A stretch of DNA of 64,000 nt from contig JH720345.1 in the NCBI GenBank assembly GCA_000231825.2, positions 371,306 to 435,305 of the forward strand, in the 5' to 3' direction. Shown here one piece after another: positions 23,890-36,074 of the stretch. The first letter of the stretch is position 1. Each line of letters starts with the position of its first letter. Under the pieces are notes generated by a model. The model searched no databases. It was not told the DNA's origin and saw nothing but the letters and a program-made list of their open reading frames with translations. A program made the translations under genes and the position numbers. Source of the DNA: Tetrahymena elliotti 4EA (Eukaryota > Ciliophora > Oligohymenophorea > Hymenostomatida > Tetrahymenidae).

Positions 23890-25984
23890 TTTTATTTCAA
23901 AAAGTTGTCTGTCTTAATTTTATATTCTTTTAAAAATTTACTAATCAAAAATTTCTTTTCAAATAAAATTTACTTTCTAAATAAGTATTCCTTCCATTTA
24001 AAAAACAGATCTCAGATCTCAAAAGTATAATTAAATTGACTAATAAATGATAAAACCCTTTGTTTATTTTAAAAAAAAGTAAAATATTGACCATAAAATA
24101 TTAAAAATCCTAAATAATATTGTTAAAATTTAAAGTCCATTTTAAAAAAAGAAATCAAATATTTAAAATACTTTAAGTAATATCTTTCATTCTTCCGCTA
24201 AAATGAAGTAGATTAACAGGAAATATTTCACTCATCTAATTTACTTTAAATTCATACCAATTTTTTCTTTTTTGTTTTTTGTCTATAAGTATCTCTGTAA
24301 TGCGAGTCTAATCAAATTTGTAATATTTAGTATTTGCAACCTGTCTCAGATTTCAAAAGAAAATTTAGTTAATTATATAATTAATTTTACTGACTATTAA
24401 AGGCATTTTGAATTATGAATTTCTTAGATTTTGTAAATAAATACTTTCAAATGGGAGGGGATTTATTTCTTTAAATTACCTCAAATATTTTGATATCTAA
24501 AAATTTAATATTTCATTTTTTTAGTCTTCTCTTCAAAAAAAACCATCTGTTTAAGAAAATTTTTTAATTTTAATTTTAAAACCAGATAAAAACATAAGGT
24601 TAGCTTACCTGAGCAAATATGAAAACAGCATACTAATAAATTATATTTTGAGTGAACATAGAGTATTAGTCTTATGTTTAATTAAGTCAAAATCTTTATT
24701 TTGAATGGCAATAATTTATTTAATGGTTTAATTTTTTTCAAAACCTTGATTGCGAGCTTGAATGAAAAAATATCTAAATTAATTTTTTGATATACTTAAT
24801 AGATTATTTAGCTTACAATATTATATGTCAACTATTTTTACACTTATTACTATTGTTAATTCAAACATTTATGAAATTCTAATTAAAATATCATAATTAA
24901 AAATATTAGTTCTTCATACATTTATTTTTTAGCTTGGAAGAACTTAAATTATTTACAAATATTGGCTTCTTCATTACTAAGATTTGTATTTTAGCTACAA
25001 AATTTTTACAATAAGTCTAAAATTTTTTTATTTATTTTTAAGTCAAGATATACTTACCTTAAGCAAAAAAAACAAATAGACTGGTAAATGTTTAAAAAAA
25101 GCAAGCTAATTTAGATTAGATATCTAAAAATTTAATTGAATAGATGAATTCTAAAGATATTAAACATCGTAAAAGATTGATTTTGAAAAATTTATCTTTA
25201 TTAAATTTATTATTTCTTCTAAAACTTTCTTTCAATTATTTATTAGTGAAGTACTTTAAATAATTAAAATATTTTCTTTTGGATATAAGCTTGAGCTTCA
25301 TATACTAAATTAAAGTTTATTCGCTTTGATACAATTATTTATATATTTAAATTCAAAATAGAAATTCATTTTAAAATAATTTAGATGAATTAATTCTAAA
25401 AATAAATTTTTTAAATCATTTTATCTTTTTAATTAAATAAAACAACAATAGCTCTCTAAATTTTTTTGTCATTCCAAAATTTATCTATATGCTATTAAGA
25501 TTTTGATTGATTTCAAAGAGTATTTAGGATTTTATGACTTATTTCGTTATTTCAATTCAGAATATTAATATTTTTTGATATGAAAGAAAAAAAATCCAAA
25601 TAATCGGCTTTAATTTTTGTTTTAACCAAAAAACATTAACAAAAACATCATTAATTTTTTTACTAAATTATTTCAAACCCCATTTTGCCTCATACATTTA
25701 AATAGATATTTAATTTTGTAGATGAAATAACTTTTTATAAATTTGACTGAGTAATTATGTCAAATTGAAAGGAATTAAACTTTAAAAAAAAATAATTTTA
25801 ACACAAATTTTCAAAAAAATTCAATTTTAAATACTTCTATTTATTTCAAAAGTAATTCTAAGGCTCTTAGTTTTTCTTGATTAATTTTTTTCTTACATTT
25901 TGTATAATGAAAATAATTTTTATTTATTATTTTTTAATTAAATTTATTATCTAAAATACAGAAATAAAGATAATTTAATTTTTT
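23890..25984. other. Intergenic spacer (2.1 kb)
   Basis: Upstream region of paralogue D. AT-rich with long A/T runs. No RNA gene, repeat or convincing coding frame was seen in either strand. Confidence 0.5.
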
Positions 25985-26700
25985 CATAAGAAAATAATTC
26001 ATTGCTTTTTACTAAATTATGATTAATGCCTTCTCTGTTGTTCTCAAATTAGACTCCTTATGTATCTTCTAAAGAAGAAACAGTTTCTTTTTAAAATAAA
26101 TTATTTTGAAAACATTATTTTAGGTTATTAATAATTTTTTGATTTATCTTTGCTTTGTTACTTTTTAATTTTCTTTTTTAGTATTTCAATCATTACTTAA
26201 ATAAGAAATATTGCTCATTTAAAAAAATTAAGTATTTCAATCATTATTTAAATAAGAAATATTGCTCATTTAAAAAAATTTCCAGTAACAAATTAAATAC
26301 TTTAAAGTAATGCTGTATTTATAAGAAGTTAAACATTGCTATATTTGTTATTTTTGGATGGTTTGAGTTTAATTTGCAAAATATAAAATTTTAATTTTTG
26401 TTAACCAATTAAGAAAGTTGTATGCTTAAAAATTTTATCATTAAGAAAAGGTATTTTTTGAGATTTAAGAAAAACACAAAAATTTATTTTTCCTTATTTC
26501 TAAGGGATTATAATTTATATGATCAAATGTAAAATAAATAGTTTTATATTTAAGAACTAGAGTTAGAAATAGATAATTATAATATAATAATTCGATTATT
26601 AATTTTTTGAACTAAAATATTTCATTTCAAAAAATTTTTTAGTGTAAAATTTCTATTCATAATAAAAATTAAAATTCTAGAATACTGAGGGATCGACTGA
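25985..26700 (-). pseudogene. Scar of a deleted paralogue of gene E (3' end plus 5' flank only)
   Basis: Bases about 25995-26140 resemble the 3' end of paralogue E (26905-27060): both share TTCTCAAATTAGACTC, AAGCAGAAA/AAGAAGAAAC with AGTTTCT, and ATTATTTTGAAAA...TTATTTTAGGT. Bases about 26430-26670 resemble the 5' flank of paralogue E (31980-32260): both share TATCATTAAGAAAAGG, AATAATTCGATTA, GAACTAAAATATTT and GTAAAATTTCTATTC. The order matches a minus-strand gene whose whole body (over 4 kb) is missing between 26150 and 26430. Confidence 0.6.
26180..26280. repeat. Tandem duplication of a 50-51-nt unit
   Basis: AGTATTTCAATCATT(A)(C/T)TTAAATAAG...CTCATTTAAAAAAATT occurs twice head to tail (26180-26230 and 26231-26280) with one or two differences. 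It lies in the region where the deleted paralogue body would have been. Confidence 0.9.
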
Positions 26701-26987
26701 ATAATATTCTACTCTGTATTTTTTTGGTTATATTTTGGTATTTTGTGAAATATTATTTAAAAATATTCAACTTTACAATTTATATCTAATAGAAATTTAT
26801 AATATCTAACTAAAATTTTTACCATAATTTCAAATTTAATAAGATTTATCAAACAAAAATAAAAATCTAAATCAATAATTTTATTTTCAAAGTTATTTAT
26901 TCTCATTAGAAAATAATTTATTGCGTTTTACTAAACTAGGATTAATACCTTCTCTGCTTGTTCTCAAATTAGACTCTATATATATCT

Positions 26988-29900
26988 TCAAAAGCAGAAA
27001 TAGTTTCTATTAAAATATATTATTTTGAAAAAATTATTTTAGGTAGTGAATAATTTACTTAATTAGAATGCGCTCAAGTTCTCAAGCTAAATTACTTAGG
27101 GATCATTTTTAAGAGATCTTTGAGAAGATACAAGTTTTTTTCCTCTCAATTCATATTTTTAGTAAGTTTTCAAAAATATTTAATATATTTCCTTTAGAAA
27201 AAATAAGATTACTGAACCCTAAATAAAAGTAACTATTGACATGAATGCTATTTGTATTAATTAGTAGTAAGAAGAGTTATATCTATCGCTTTCAATCAAA
27301 ATATAGATAAAAGAAATAGTTATTATAAAAAATATTTCTGCAAATAATAATATCATGTTTTGCAATTTTATTATTAAAGGCTTATTTATCAATATAAAAA
27401 CTATTGAACAAAGTGAAAGTACTTAGAATAAAAAGAAAAAGTATTTAAATTTGCTAAATAAGCAAACAGCTAAAATTACAGCTATCTTTTTTATTTCAAT
27501 TATTAGCCAAAATGCTTAACTTAATTTAGAATTTTCTCTGATCTACTGACTAATAGCTGTATAAGTTATTTATTTATTCAAAACTTGTGATGAGAATCCT
27601 ACAAATTAGTTTTCTATGCTTTCGCTTTACACAAACTAGCATTAAATTACTGACATTTAATTTTAACAAATGGAAGTTTCAATATCATTTATTTTTTTTA
27701 TTTACAAATATACTCCCTTTGTAGTAATAAATAGAGAAATAAGCGAGGCTAGCAAAACTAGAGTTAATAAAATGAATTCAATTACCTAAAATTTCTCAAT
27801 TAAGATTATTGTCTATAAAATTAAATAAAAAGAAAACAGAGAGATTAATCTGAAGACAAGCAATATAAAATTCCATCTAAAAAATTTTTTGAATTTAAAT
27901 TTCTTAGGAGAAAATTTAGAAATTAAGCCTAAAGTTAGAGGGATAATCATTAAAATAATGGCTATTAAGGATGCTATCTAAATGTTACTCTATTCGGAAT
28001 CAGAGAAATAAAAAAGAGTGAAAAGATTGATTTAAGAAATTGAATCAAGATATTACTTAAAGGCTAAATATTTATTTTAGGTAGAGACAAATCTCATCAT
28101 ACCTATCATTTGTAATAGTAAAATTAAGTAATTTAACATGACTTGTTTTCTGCTCAACATAAAAACTAAAGATAAAGCTAGCAAAGCATATGTAAAAGAA
28201 GGACTTATTTGCAAAAGTATAGATAAAATAAATGTATTCTTCTCACAATCCTACTCATAAACTTCAGAATAGTCATCTTTACATTGACATTTTTTTATAT
28301 CTTCTTTGTATATTCTTGTTTCTGATTAGCAAGTTACACATTAATCAGAGTCTTAACCAAAACAACTTCCACAAGAAATATGACAACCAGATAATTAGAT
28401 TGTATTACAAAATTGAAACTCACTTCTTTTTTAACAAAATGTGTTTTCAGGTTGAAGTTAATAACATTCATTTTCGTAAAGATAAGATTAAGCAGAGCAG
28501 GATAGGCATATTTATAAAGTTTCGCCACATGTTTAGCATTAAATATTTTAACATTTCACACAATTATTTTAATTATCACAAAAACTATTATTTGGTATTG
28601 TTTTTGAGCAGTTACCTTGGAAGAAAAAGCTTTTTTAATCACAAGATTAACATGTAGATAAATCCTATTAACAAGTTAAGCAATTTTTGTTTGAACATTA
28701 ATTGCAAAGTTTAGTTTTTGGATCACAATAAGTATTTTAGGGTTAATTTTGATAACAATTTCCTTCAAAAAGATATTAATCACAGCTTGTACATTAGATT
28801 AAATTACTGTCACATTGTTAACATGATTAATTTTAACATTTTTAGCAATTTTAAAAGTTATTATTTTATGAGCAATACGTTGAGGAAGGCTATTAAGTTA
28901 AACATTTTTAATCATAAAGATAATCTCCATTTTTACAGCTTGAACACTAATCTATTTAATTTTGACACTATTAACACCCTTCTATTAAGCAGCTATGACA
29001 CTCATAAAATTTATTTATTTAATCATTTATTTTGCAATTAGTTCCAGCTGGTTGCTAATCATAGCATGAAGAATTGTAAATATATTCATTTTCTGAACAC
29101 GATACACATTTATTTAAATTTTCACCACACGTTAAACATCCTTTTTATTAGCATTAACTACATAGGAAATAATTACCTTATAATGGCTTGCAATTGGTAC
29201 CTACGGGCTAAGAGATAAAACATTTATCATCATACATAAAAGAATTAGAAGGACAAGTAGAACATTAATTAAGATTAGCATTGCAAGTCTAACATCCAAA
29301 TAATTAACAGCTTTGACATTAAAAAAAGAGATTTATTTCAACATTTAGTATGCAGCTTGTTCCAGCAGGTTACTATTCATAGCATTTAGAGTCATAAAAA
29401 TATTAATTTTCTGGACAAGACAAGCATTTAGTTAAAGTATTGTCACATGATAAGCATCCACTCTGTTTGCACTAACTGCAAATAGAATAATTATCTTTTA
29501 AAGAATTACAATTAGTACCGATTGGATAAGAGATATGGCAATTATTATCATACATAAATTAATTAGCAGGACAAGCAGAACATTCATTAATGTTAACATT
29601 ACATGATTAACATCCAGAAATAGAGCAGCTTTAGCATAAATAAAATGGATTGTTCCCAACACTTATTATACAATTAGTTCCAATTGGTTGCTAATCATGA
29701 CATTTAGATTCATAAAAGTACTAATTTTATGAGCAGGATAAACATATGTTTAAAGTATTGTCACATGTTAAACATCCCTTTTGTTAGCACTAACTGCATA
29801 CATAATAATTATCATTTGATTTTTCACAATAAGTGCTTACAGGCTAAGAGGTAAAACATTTGTCATCATACATAAATTAATTAGGAGGACAAGCAGAGCA

Positions 29901-31772
29901 TTTATCAATTTTAGAATTACAAGATTAGCATCCAGTAATAGAACATACCTAACAATCTTAATATCCCTTTTCTTAATTATAAGAGCATTATGTTCCGATT
30001 GGTTATGATGATTCACATTTTGAATTATAAAGATAATAATTATCTAGGCATGATTAACATTAGTCATCAGAGATATTACAAAACATGCAGTTAGATTACT
30101 TACATGAATGGCAAATATTACTTTGGCAAGCCGTTTAATTAGGTTATGTAGGGTAACATTAGTTTTCATATAAAAAATACTGTAAAGGACATGTTTAACA
30201 GCTATTTAATTTATTATCACAAGTTTAACATTCTTAGTTTTTGCATCCAGTGCAAATTTTATTATTGTCACAATATGTAGGATTTGGTTAGTTAGTATAG
30301 CAATTTCCTTCATATAAAAATTATTAATTGCATGAAGTACATTATTGAAGGTCACTTGAGCATGTCAAACAAGTATTAGAATTTGTACATATCTAGCATA
30401 TTTGGAATTCGTTACAGTAAGTATTTTATGGTTAAGAGCTCTTACATTATTACTCAAAATTGTATTCATTATTTAAGCAAGGCTTTGAGCAAGTACCATC
30501 TAATTTGCAGACAATACATTAATTGTTTAAACAGTATTAGCATTCCTAATTTTAATTACATTACATTTTCTAAAAGCATTATTAATTATATAAGATTTTA
30601 TCAGAAGAACAAGATTCGCATTAGGTAGAAGTATTAAAGCAAGTAAGGCATGATGTATCGCAAGCTGAACAAAACTTTTTATCTACTAAGTATTCTCCAT
30701 CCGGACACTTTGAGCATTTATCTAATGAATTACACTCCAGACAACTTGATTAGCAACTTTAGCAAATGTCAGTAGATCCAAAAGGTACTTGAAAATATTT
30801 TTCTTTTGGACATGATTCAACACATTTTTTTTCATCCGAAAAATTAATTCTTTCAACACTTACATTTAGTTTACAATTTTACATTTAATATGTGAAAAAT
30901 AAAACATCCAATTGATAGAGACTATTGTTCTCCCATGTTTCTAATCTGACTTCTTATTTATTATTTTGAAATGCTTAAAAATTAGTTTTAACTCTTAAAA
31001 CTTCGTCATTTGGTAGTAAGGTATTAAAATAATTAATACCCAAAAAACCTGTTATTTATGAATCTAAATAACTTTCAGATATTTATTCTATTTCAGTGGA
31101 GCTATTTGAAAAGGATCTAAATTACTTCGAATCTGCTATCATGGAATATGAATCTGTATGGTAAAATTCCAAACAGTTCACTATAACATAGGATATTTCT
31201 TCAGTTCCTAATATTTCAATTGTATATTAATTATTTTAGTTGCTTATTACTTAAATTCCAAATTTTATATTTTATGTTGATTGAGTAGTTTTACTTAATC
31301 CAGTTAATAAACATGTAACTTATTTCTAAGTATTAGTTTTATCAGGTAATAAAAATTTTTTAGTTTAATTTAAACCTTCGCTTGACAGTAATTTAAATTA
31401 TTAGACAACAATTTCATTATCTTAAACAACAAAGTAAAATACATTTAATCCATATAATGAAGAATAATTAGATGCTTATATAACTAAAGTGGCTTTAGAT
31501 ACATCTATATCAATAACTTCCACTTAGTATGAAACATTTTAAGTACCCTATCCAATATCTAAATGAGTAAGCCCTAAAAGAACATTTGGTTTTGAGCTAT
31601 ATTTTTATTTAAAAGTTATCGTTTGAGTCTTTTAGTTACTACCCATTCAAGTTTAGTTAAAAGCAACCAATTGAATATTTTCACTCTCAGCTTTATCTGA
31701 TTAAATATAATGTAAACTATATACTTCCTTAAGAAAGAATAATAAAAGAATAAAAATGGATACTGCTTTCAT
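26988..31772 (-). CDS. Cysteine-rich multi-pass membrane protein, paralogue E, with an in-frame TGA
   Basis: 4785 nt, 1594 codons. A signal peptide (MKAVSIFILLLFFLKEVYS) opens the frame. Codon 42 (31649-31647) is TGA, the stop codon of this code; the frame then stays open to TGA 26990-26988. The residues around it align with paralogue C, which has Cys there (NQYC / NQT-TGA). No in-frame intron removes it convincingly; a 39-nt GT...AG candidate exists but is unusually short. It may be a nonsense mutation, a sequence error, or recoding as selenocysteine. The cysteine-rich zone (about 314-1180) is twice as long as in its neighbours, through 106-residue tandem repeats. The C-terminal membrane domain has about eight helices. 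No terminal intron. Confidence 0.82.
29041..30310 (-). repeat. Tandem array of about 318-nt coding repeats inside paralogue E
   Basis: The landmark GTTCCA(G/A)C/TTGGTT recurs at 29041, 29359, 29677 and 29992, spacings 318, 318 and 315 nt. Each unit encodes about 106 residues carrying about a dozen cysteines, with recurring GCxxCxxxLxxCxxC, NQYFYDSKCY and QPxGTxC elements. The similarity shows recent internal duplication that doubled the extracellular stalk. Confidence 0.85.
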
Positions 31773-34440
31773 AAAATAAATTTTTTATGATATATTTTTG
31801 TTTTGTTAATTTTTAGTTTTCTTTTTTTAATAAATCATTACAAAATCCATAATAAATCTAAATAATCATCATTTTAAGAAAGAGATTTCAATAAAAAATT
31901 AAATTTACAGTAATTAAATTTAGCTTGAGTATTAAAAAATTTAAATTTCTGTAAACCGAATAAAAAAATTTTACGCTTACAAATATTATCATTAAGAAAA
32001 GGCTCTTTTGGAGTATAACCTTTATTATTAATATTTTTTAAAGAGAAAATTCATATTTAAGAATATTATTAAAAGACCTCTTTTTCTCATTTCTTTTCTT
32101 TTGAGATGTAATTATTCTGATGAAATTTTAAGTAAGCTGTTTTCAGTTTAAGATGCGAAACAAAAAATAATTATTCCAATAATTCGATTACTTAATTTTA
32201 GAACTAAAATATTTTATTTCAATTAAATCATGAATTGTAAAATTTCTATTCTCATTCAATTTAAAAATTTAAGAATACTAAGAAATGAAAAAGAAATTAT
32301 TGAAAATTTCATTTATTTTAGGCAAATTTTTAATCAAAAATAGATTTTAAATAAAAAAAATCTTAATACACTAAGCAGTGAGTAAGATAAAATAAATAAA
32401 AATAAAGTTTCAAATAGATAAAGAATTTAAACACTTTAACTTGGTCTTACATTTCAATATATTATAAGGATAAATAATATAATTATTAGTAGGCTTGTAA
32501 AAATATCTTTTTATGAAATTCCTTACATATTTTTATGATGAACTCTTTATATAATCTCTTATCTTTTTATTAAGGTAAAATAAAACTAAGAGTTGATTGA
32601 TTTTAACTCATATACTAAAAATCATCTGAGTCACATATTTATTTTTGTAAAAAGTTTTTTTAGTAAATTATGAAATAGATTAAATACAAATCAAAAATAT
32701 AAATAAATGAAGAAATATGATTTAAAAAAAACAGAAAAAACTACAATTTGTTATCTCCTTTCTAAAAAAATAGAATTGGTAAAAATAAATAGATAAATTA
32801 TTATGACTTATTTTATACAAAATAAGCGTTAACTAAAAAAGAGTTTTTCTGAAGCAATAAGTTCTTCTATTTTGTGTCATATAATTTTCTAAAATTCTTT
32901 TTTAGTGATACTTAGCTTTAATACAGGATGATACTGAATGTAATTTTTTAAAAGAATATTGAATACCAAATAAATAATTATTAAAGATTTTAATATTAAA
33001 GAATATCTAATAAGATCAAAATTTTTTTTAATAATACATATTTCATCTGTTTTATCAAATATTGTTTGGGCAAAAGAATATTCTATTTATCCCTGAAACA
33101 AACTTAAAATAATTTAAATTTTTAGCTTTAAAACAGAAGTAAAATGTTAAAGCTGATTAACTGAGTATAGAATTCTATCCTACACTCATTTTTTAAATAA
33201 AATTTAATTTGAATGTTTTACTTTACAAATTGATTTGATGATAATTATTAATAATATCTTGAAGTGTTCTTCTATTTTTGTAAAAGTTAGTATTAGATTT
33301 AAATATTATTTCTTCTTTGCCAATTAAAGTATTTCATAATTTGTAAAATGCTTGAGTGAGTTAAAAATACTACTGCTATTTTAATATATTTGATCATACT
33401 TAGTTAGTTTTTCATTTTCTTTCAGAGGTGTAAAGAATTTTAGAAATCTTTTCTCTCTTTACTTATTTGAGATGTAAGCTAAAATTGAAAACTTGAAAAT
33501 TTAATAAGTAGGAATTGTAACAAATTTCCTTTAATTAAATTATTCTATTAAACACTTATCTTACACTACTTTTAAAGCTAATGTATTATTTTGTTTTTTA
33601 TTCATTCAAAATTATTTTTATTTTTTTATTGGATTTTTTAGAAAATAATTTTTGTAAGGATTTAATTTACTTAGATTTAAAACTTCTATGAGATTAATAA
33701 ATTGAAAAGAATAAATTTTAATACAAATATTATCATATTGAAGAGAGAAATTCTTTCATTTTAATTATTAATCTAAAATGAAAAAGACTAAAGACTATTA
33801 TTTTTCTTCTCTACTCTCTACAAAATCAACAAAATCAGAGATTTGTTATTAGTTTTGGACATATTTTTAACTTTAAATTTTCTTAATATATCCTATATTT
33901 TTATAAAATAACAAATTAATAATTTTGCAAAACAAATTTATATAGTATAGTTTGCTGAGATGATTTTATGATTTTTAAAATAACAATAATTGTTAAGTTT
34001 TTTTGAATTTGTTAACAATAAGTATAATTGAAATTGAAATTTATAATAGAAAAATAATGAATGGCATTTTTAATTTATTAAATTAATATATTATTAAAAT
34101 ATTAACAAGAATTAAAAAAGGAAATTAAAACAATATTTACTTAAGAAGGTATTAGTTTTAAATAATCTGTACTACTATTCATAATATTTTTTATAAATTT
34201 TTGACAAGCACCAAAACATATTAATCATAAAATTTATTTATTAAGAAATAATAAATATGAAAAAATTAAATCTCAACTTTTCTTTATTACCTAAATACTT
34301 TAATTAAGCTTTGAGTAAATAATAAAAGCTTAGTACTTTATGGTTGGAGATTATAAAAATTCAATAGGTAATTTCCTTAAGGTAATTAAAGAGCATGTTT
34401 TTTCTTTGAAAGTTAAAATTTTTCTTTTAACTGTGTTTAG
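31773..34440. other. Intergenic spacer (2.7 kb)
   Basis: Promoter side of paralogue E; 31980-32260 is the segment repeated at 26430-26670. The rest is AT-rich without a convincing gene on either strand. Confidence 0.5.
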
Positions 34441-35000
34441 GATGTTTTTCCTTTAAGAAGAAAAGAAATACATGAAGATCATACACAATTTAATACATCT
34501 ATGTATCTATGTAGGTATTTGTTTTTTAGGAGCTGATTGATTGATATTATGTTTTTTCTGAACTATTCAACTTAATAATTAAGGAAATTACTTCCGTATA
34601 TTTGCTCTTAAGAATTTAATTGATGGATAACCCTCTAGAAATTTATTCGCTATGCTGAATAACAGAAAGATTGATTCTTGGAATTTTTTCAAAATTTATC
34701 CTAGCAATCACCTAACCACCTATTAGTACCTAAAGAAAATTCTTAGCAACAAATTATTAAACTCAATCAACTGGTCTATTTATTAAAACTTGATAAATTT
34801 GTGAATTAAATAAAATCCTGTTTTCACTTTCAGATTATTCTTTCAAATGCCAAAAATTTATACCCTGAAAATTTCTAATTAAGCTTCATCTATTAAATTA
34901 AAAGATGTTTAAATAATGATTCAGTTTTTTATTAAATCTTTACTTAAGAAACTCCACAATCTAATTAAGTGCACATTGGAAAATTTATAATGATCACTAA
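34441..35000 (+). pseudogene. Decayed third copy of the catalase-like secreted protein
   Basis: Conceptual fragments in shifting frames follow the order of the intact genes at 36075 and 38860. They run: a DVFPLRRKEIH segment (matches DQLPEGRKKFVH); YVGICFLGAD (YTGFFQGAD); IFALKNLIDGQPSRNLFAM (IGFKYLIDGKPSANGFAM) with a following WNFF (YNFF); and near the end a HWKIYN piece (HWKLIGN). TGA codons and frame changes interrupt it, and the N-terminal signal sequence and most of the C-terminal half are unrecognisable. It is a dead tandem copy about 1.6 kb upstream of the first intact gene. Confidence 0.7.
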
Positions 35001-36074
35001 GTATAGAACAAGTTTGTTTTATGATAATTAATTATTCGTCAAACATCATAATACAGAATAAGATATTAATGTATTTCTTGAATAGGAATCTTCAGTTTCT
35101 TCATTTAAATTTTTAACTTTCAGAGATTTAAAATTATTTATGGTCATTGTCCTTTCAGTAGGCTTTGGCATTAATTAAAATATAATTATTGATATATTTG
35201 GTAAAAACAAAAATTTTACTTTGTTGCAATCCAAACATTATTTGATTCAATTTTTAAAAAATTATGTTTTTTTATTTCAAAAAAGTAAAAAAAATTGCTT
35301 TAAAAAATTTATTTTTCTTACAAAAATATGGTGAATTGCAAAAAAGTTTAAAGATTTTTATTCTATTTTAGGCACATTATGATATTTTAAACATAAATAT
35401 TATTTTTTTTTAGAAAATTACTTTGAGAATAAAGCTATTTAGAATTGAGCTTGAATTGTAAAAATTAATACAATTTAATTGTTATCAAAATCTTTCATTC
35501 TTTTTTTATTAAAACTAAACATACTAAGATAAATATTAAAGATAAATTGAAGGTGTAAGATATTTGAATTATGTATTTTTTAATTTAGATTTTATAGGTT
35601 TGTAAAAGAATTAGGTCTTTAATGTTAGACAAATATGTTTATAAAAGAGTTTTTATGTACAAAAAAAATGAAAAATAAGTCTTTTTAGTAAGAAAAATTA
35701 TTTTCATATAATTTTAAAATAATAAAACTTTAAATTGATTTTGATTTTTAAAAAACTTAAAAGAATTCTCTTGAGTAGCTTAAAATAGATTTTGGCTATT
35801 TTTAAAAAAATAAATGAAGTTAATATTAGATTAAATAAGATTTGATAATAATATTTTTATAAATATTGAGAAAAATAAAAATTAAAAAGTGTGTAAGAAA
35901 AAGAAGTAATTACTTTCAATATTTTTATTACAATAGAGAATTCTTATGTAATCTGATCAAGCATTAGAAGCCCAATATTAATTTGTTTATTAATTGGATT
36001 TGTTTAAATAGGAAAACCAAAATTGATAATAATTTAAAGATTTTCAAATCAATTATTAAAAATAAAATTAACAA
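35001..36074. other. Intergenic spacer (1.1 kb)
   Basis: AT-rich upstream region of the first catalase-like gene; no other feature recognised. Confidence 0.55.

Noticed and set aside
28232..29041. Plus-strand open frames of 107 and 141 codons
   Set aside because: Antisense to the continuous 4.8-kb coding frame of paralogue E; their His/Asn/Tyr-rich composition is the complement of its cysteine-rich repeats.
29041..30310. Regular spacing that might suggest a CRISPR array
   Set aside because: Repeats are 318 nt, coding and diverged, inside a eukaryotic gene; there are no short repeats with unique spacers.
34988..35331. Plus-strand open frame overlapping the end of the catalase-like relic
   Set aside because: No recognisable domain, and it partly overlaps pseudogene sequence in another frame; its length is within chance expectation.
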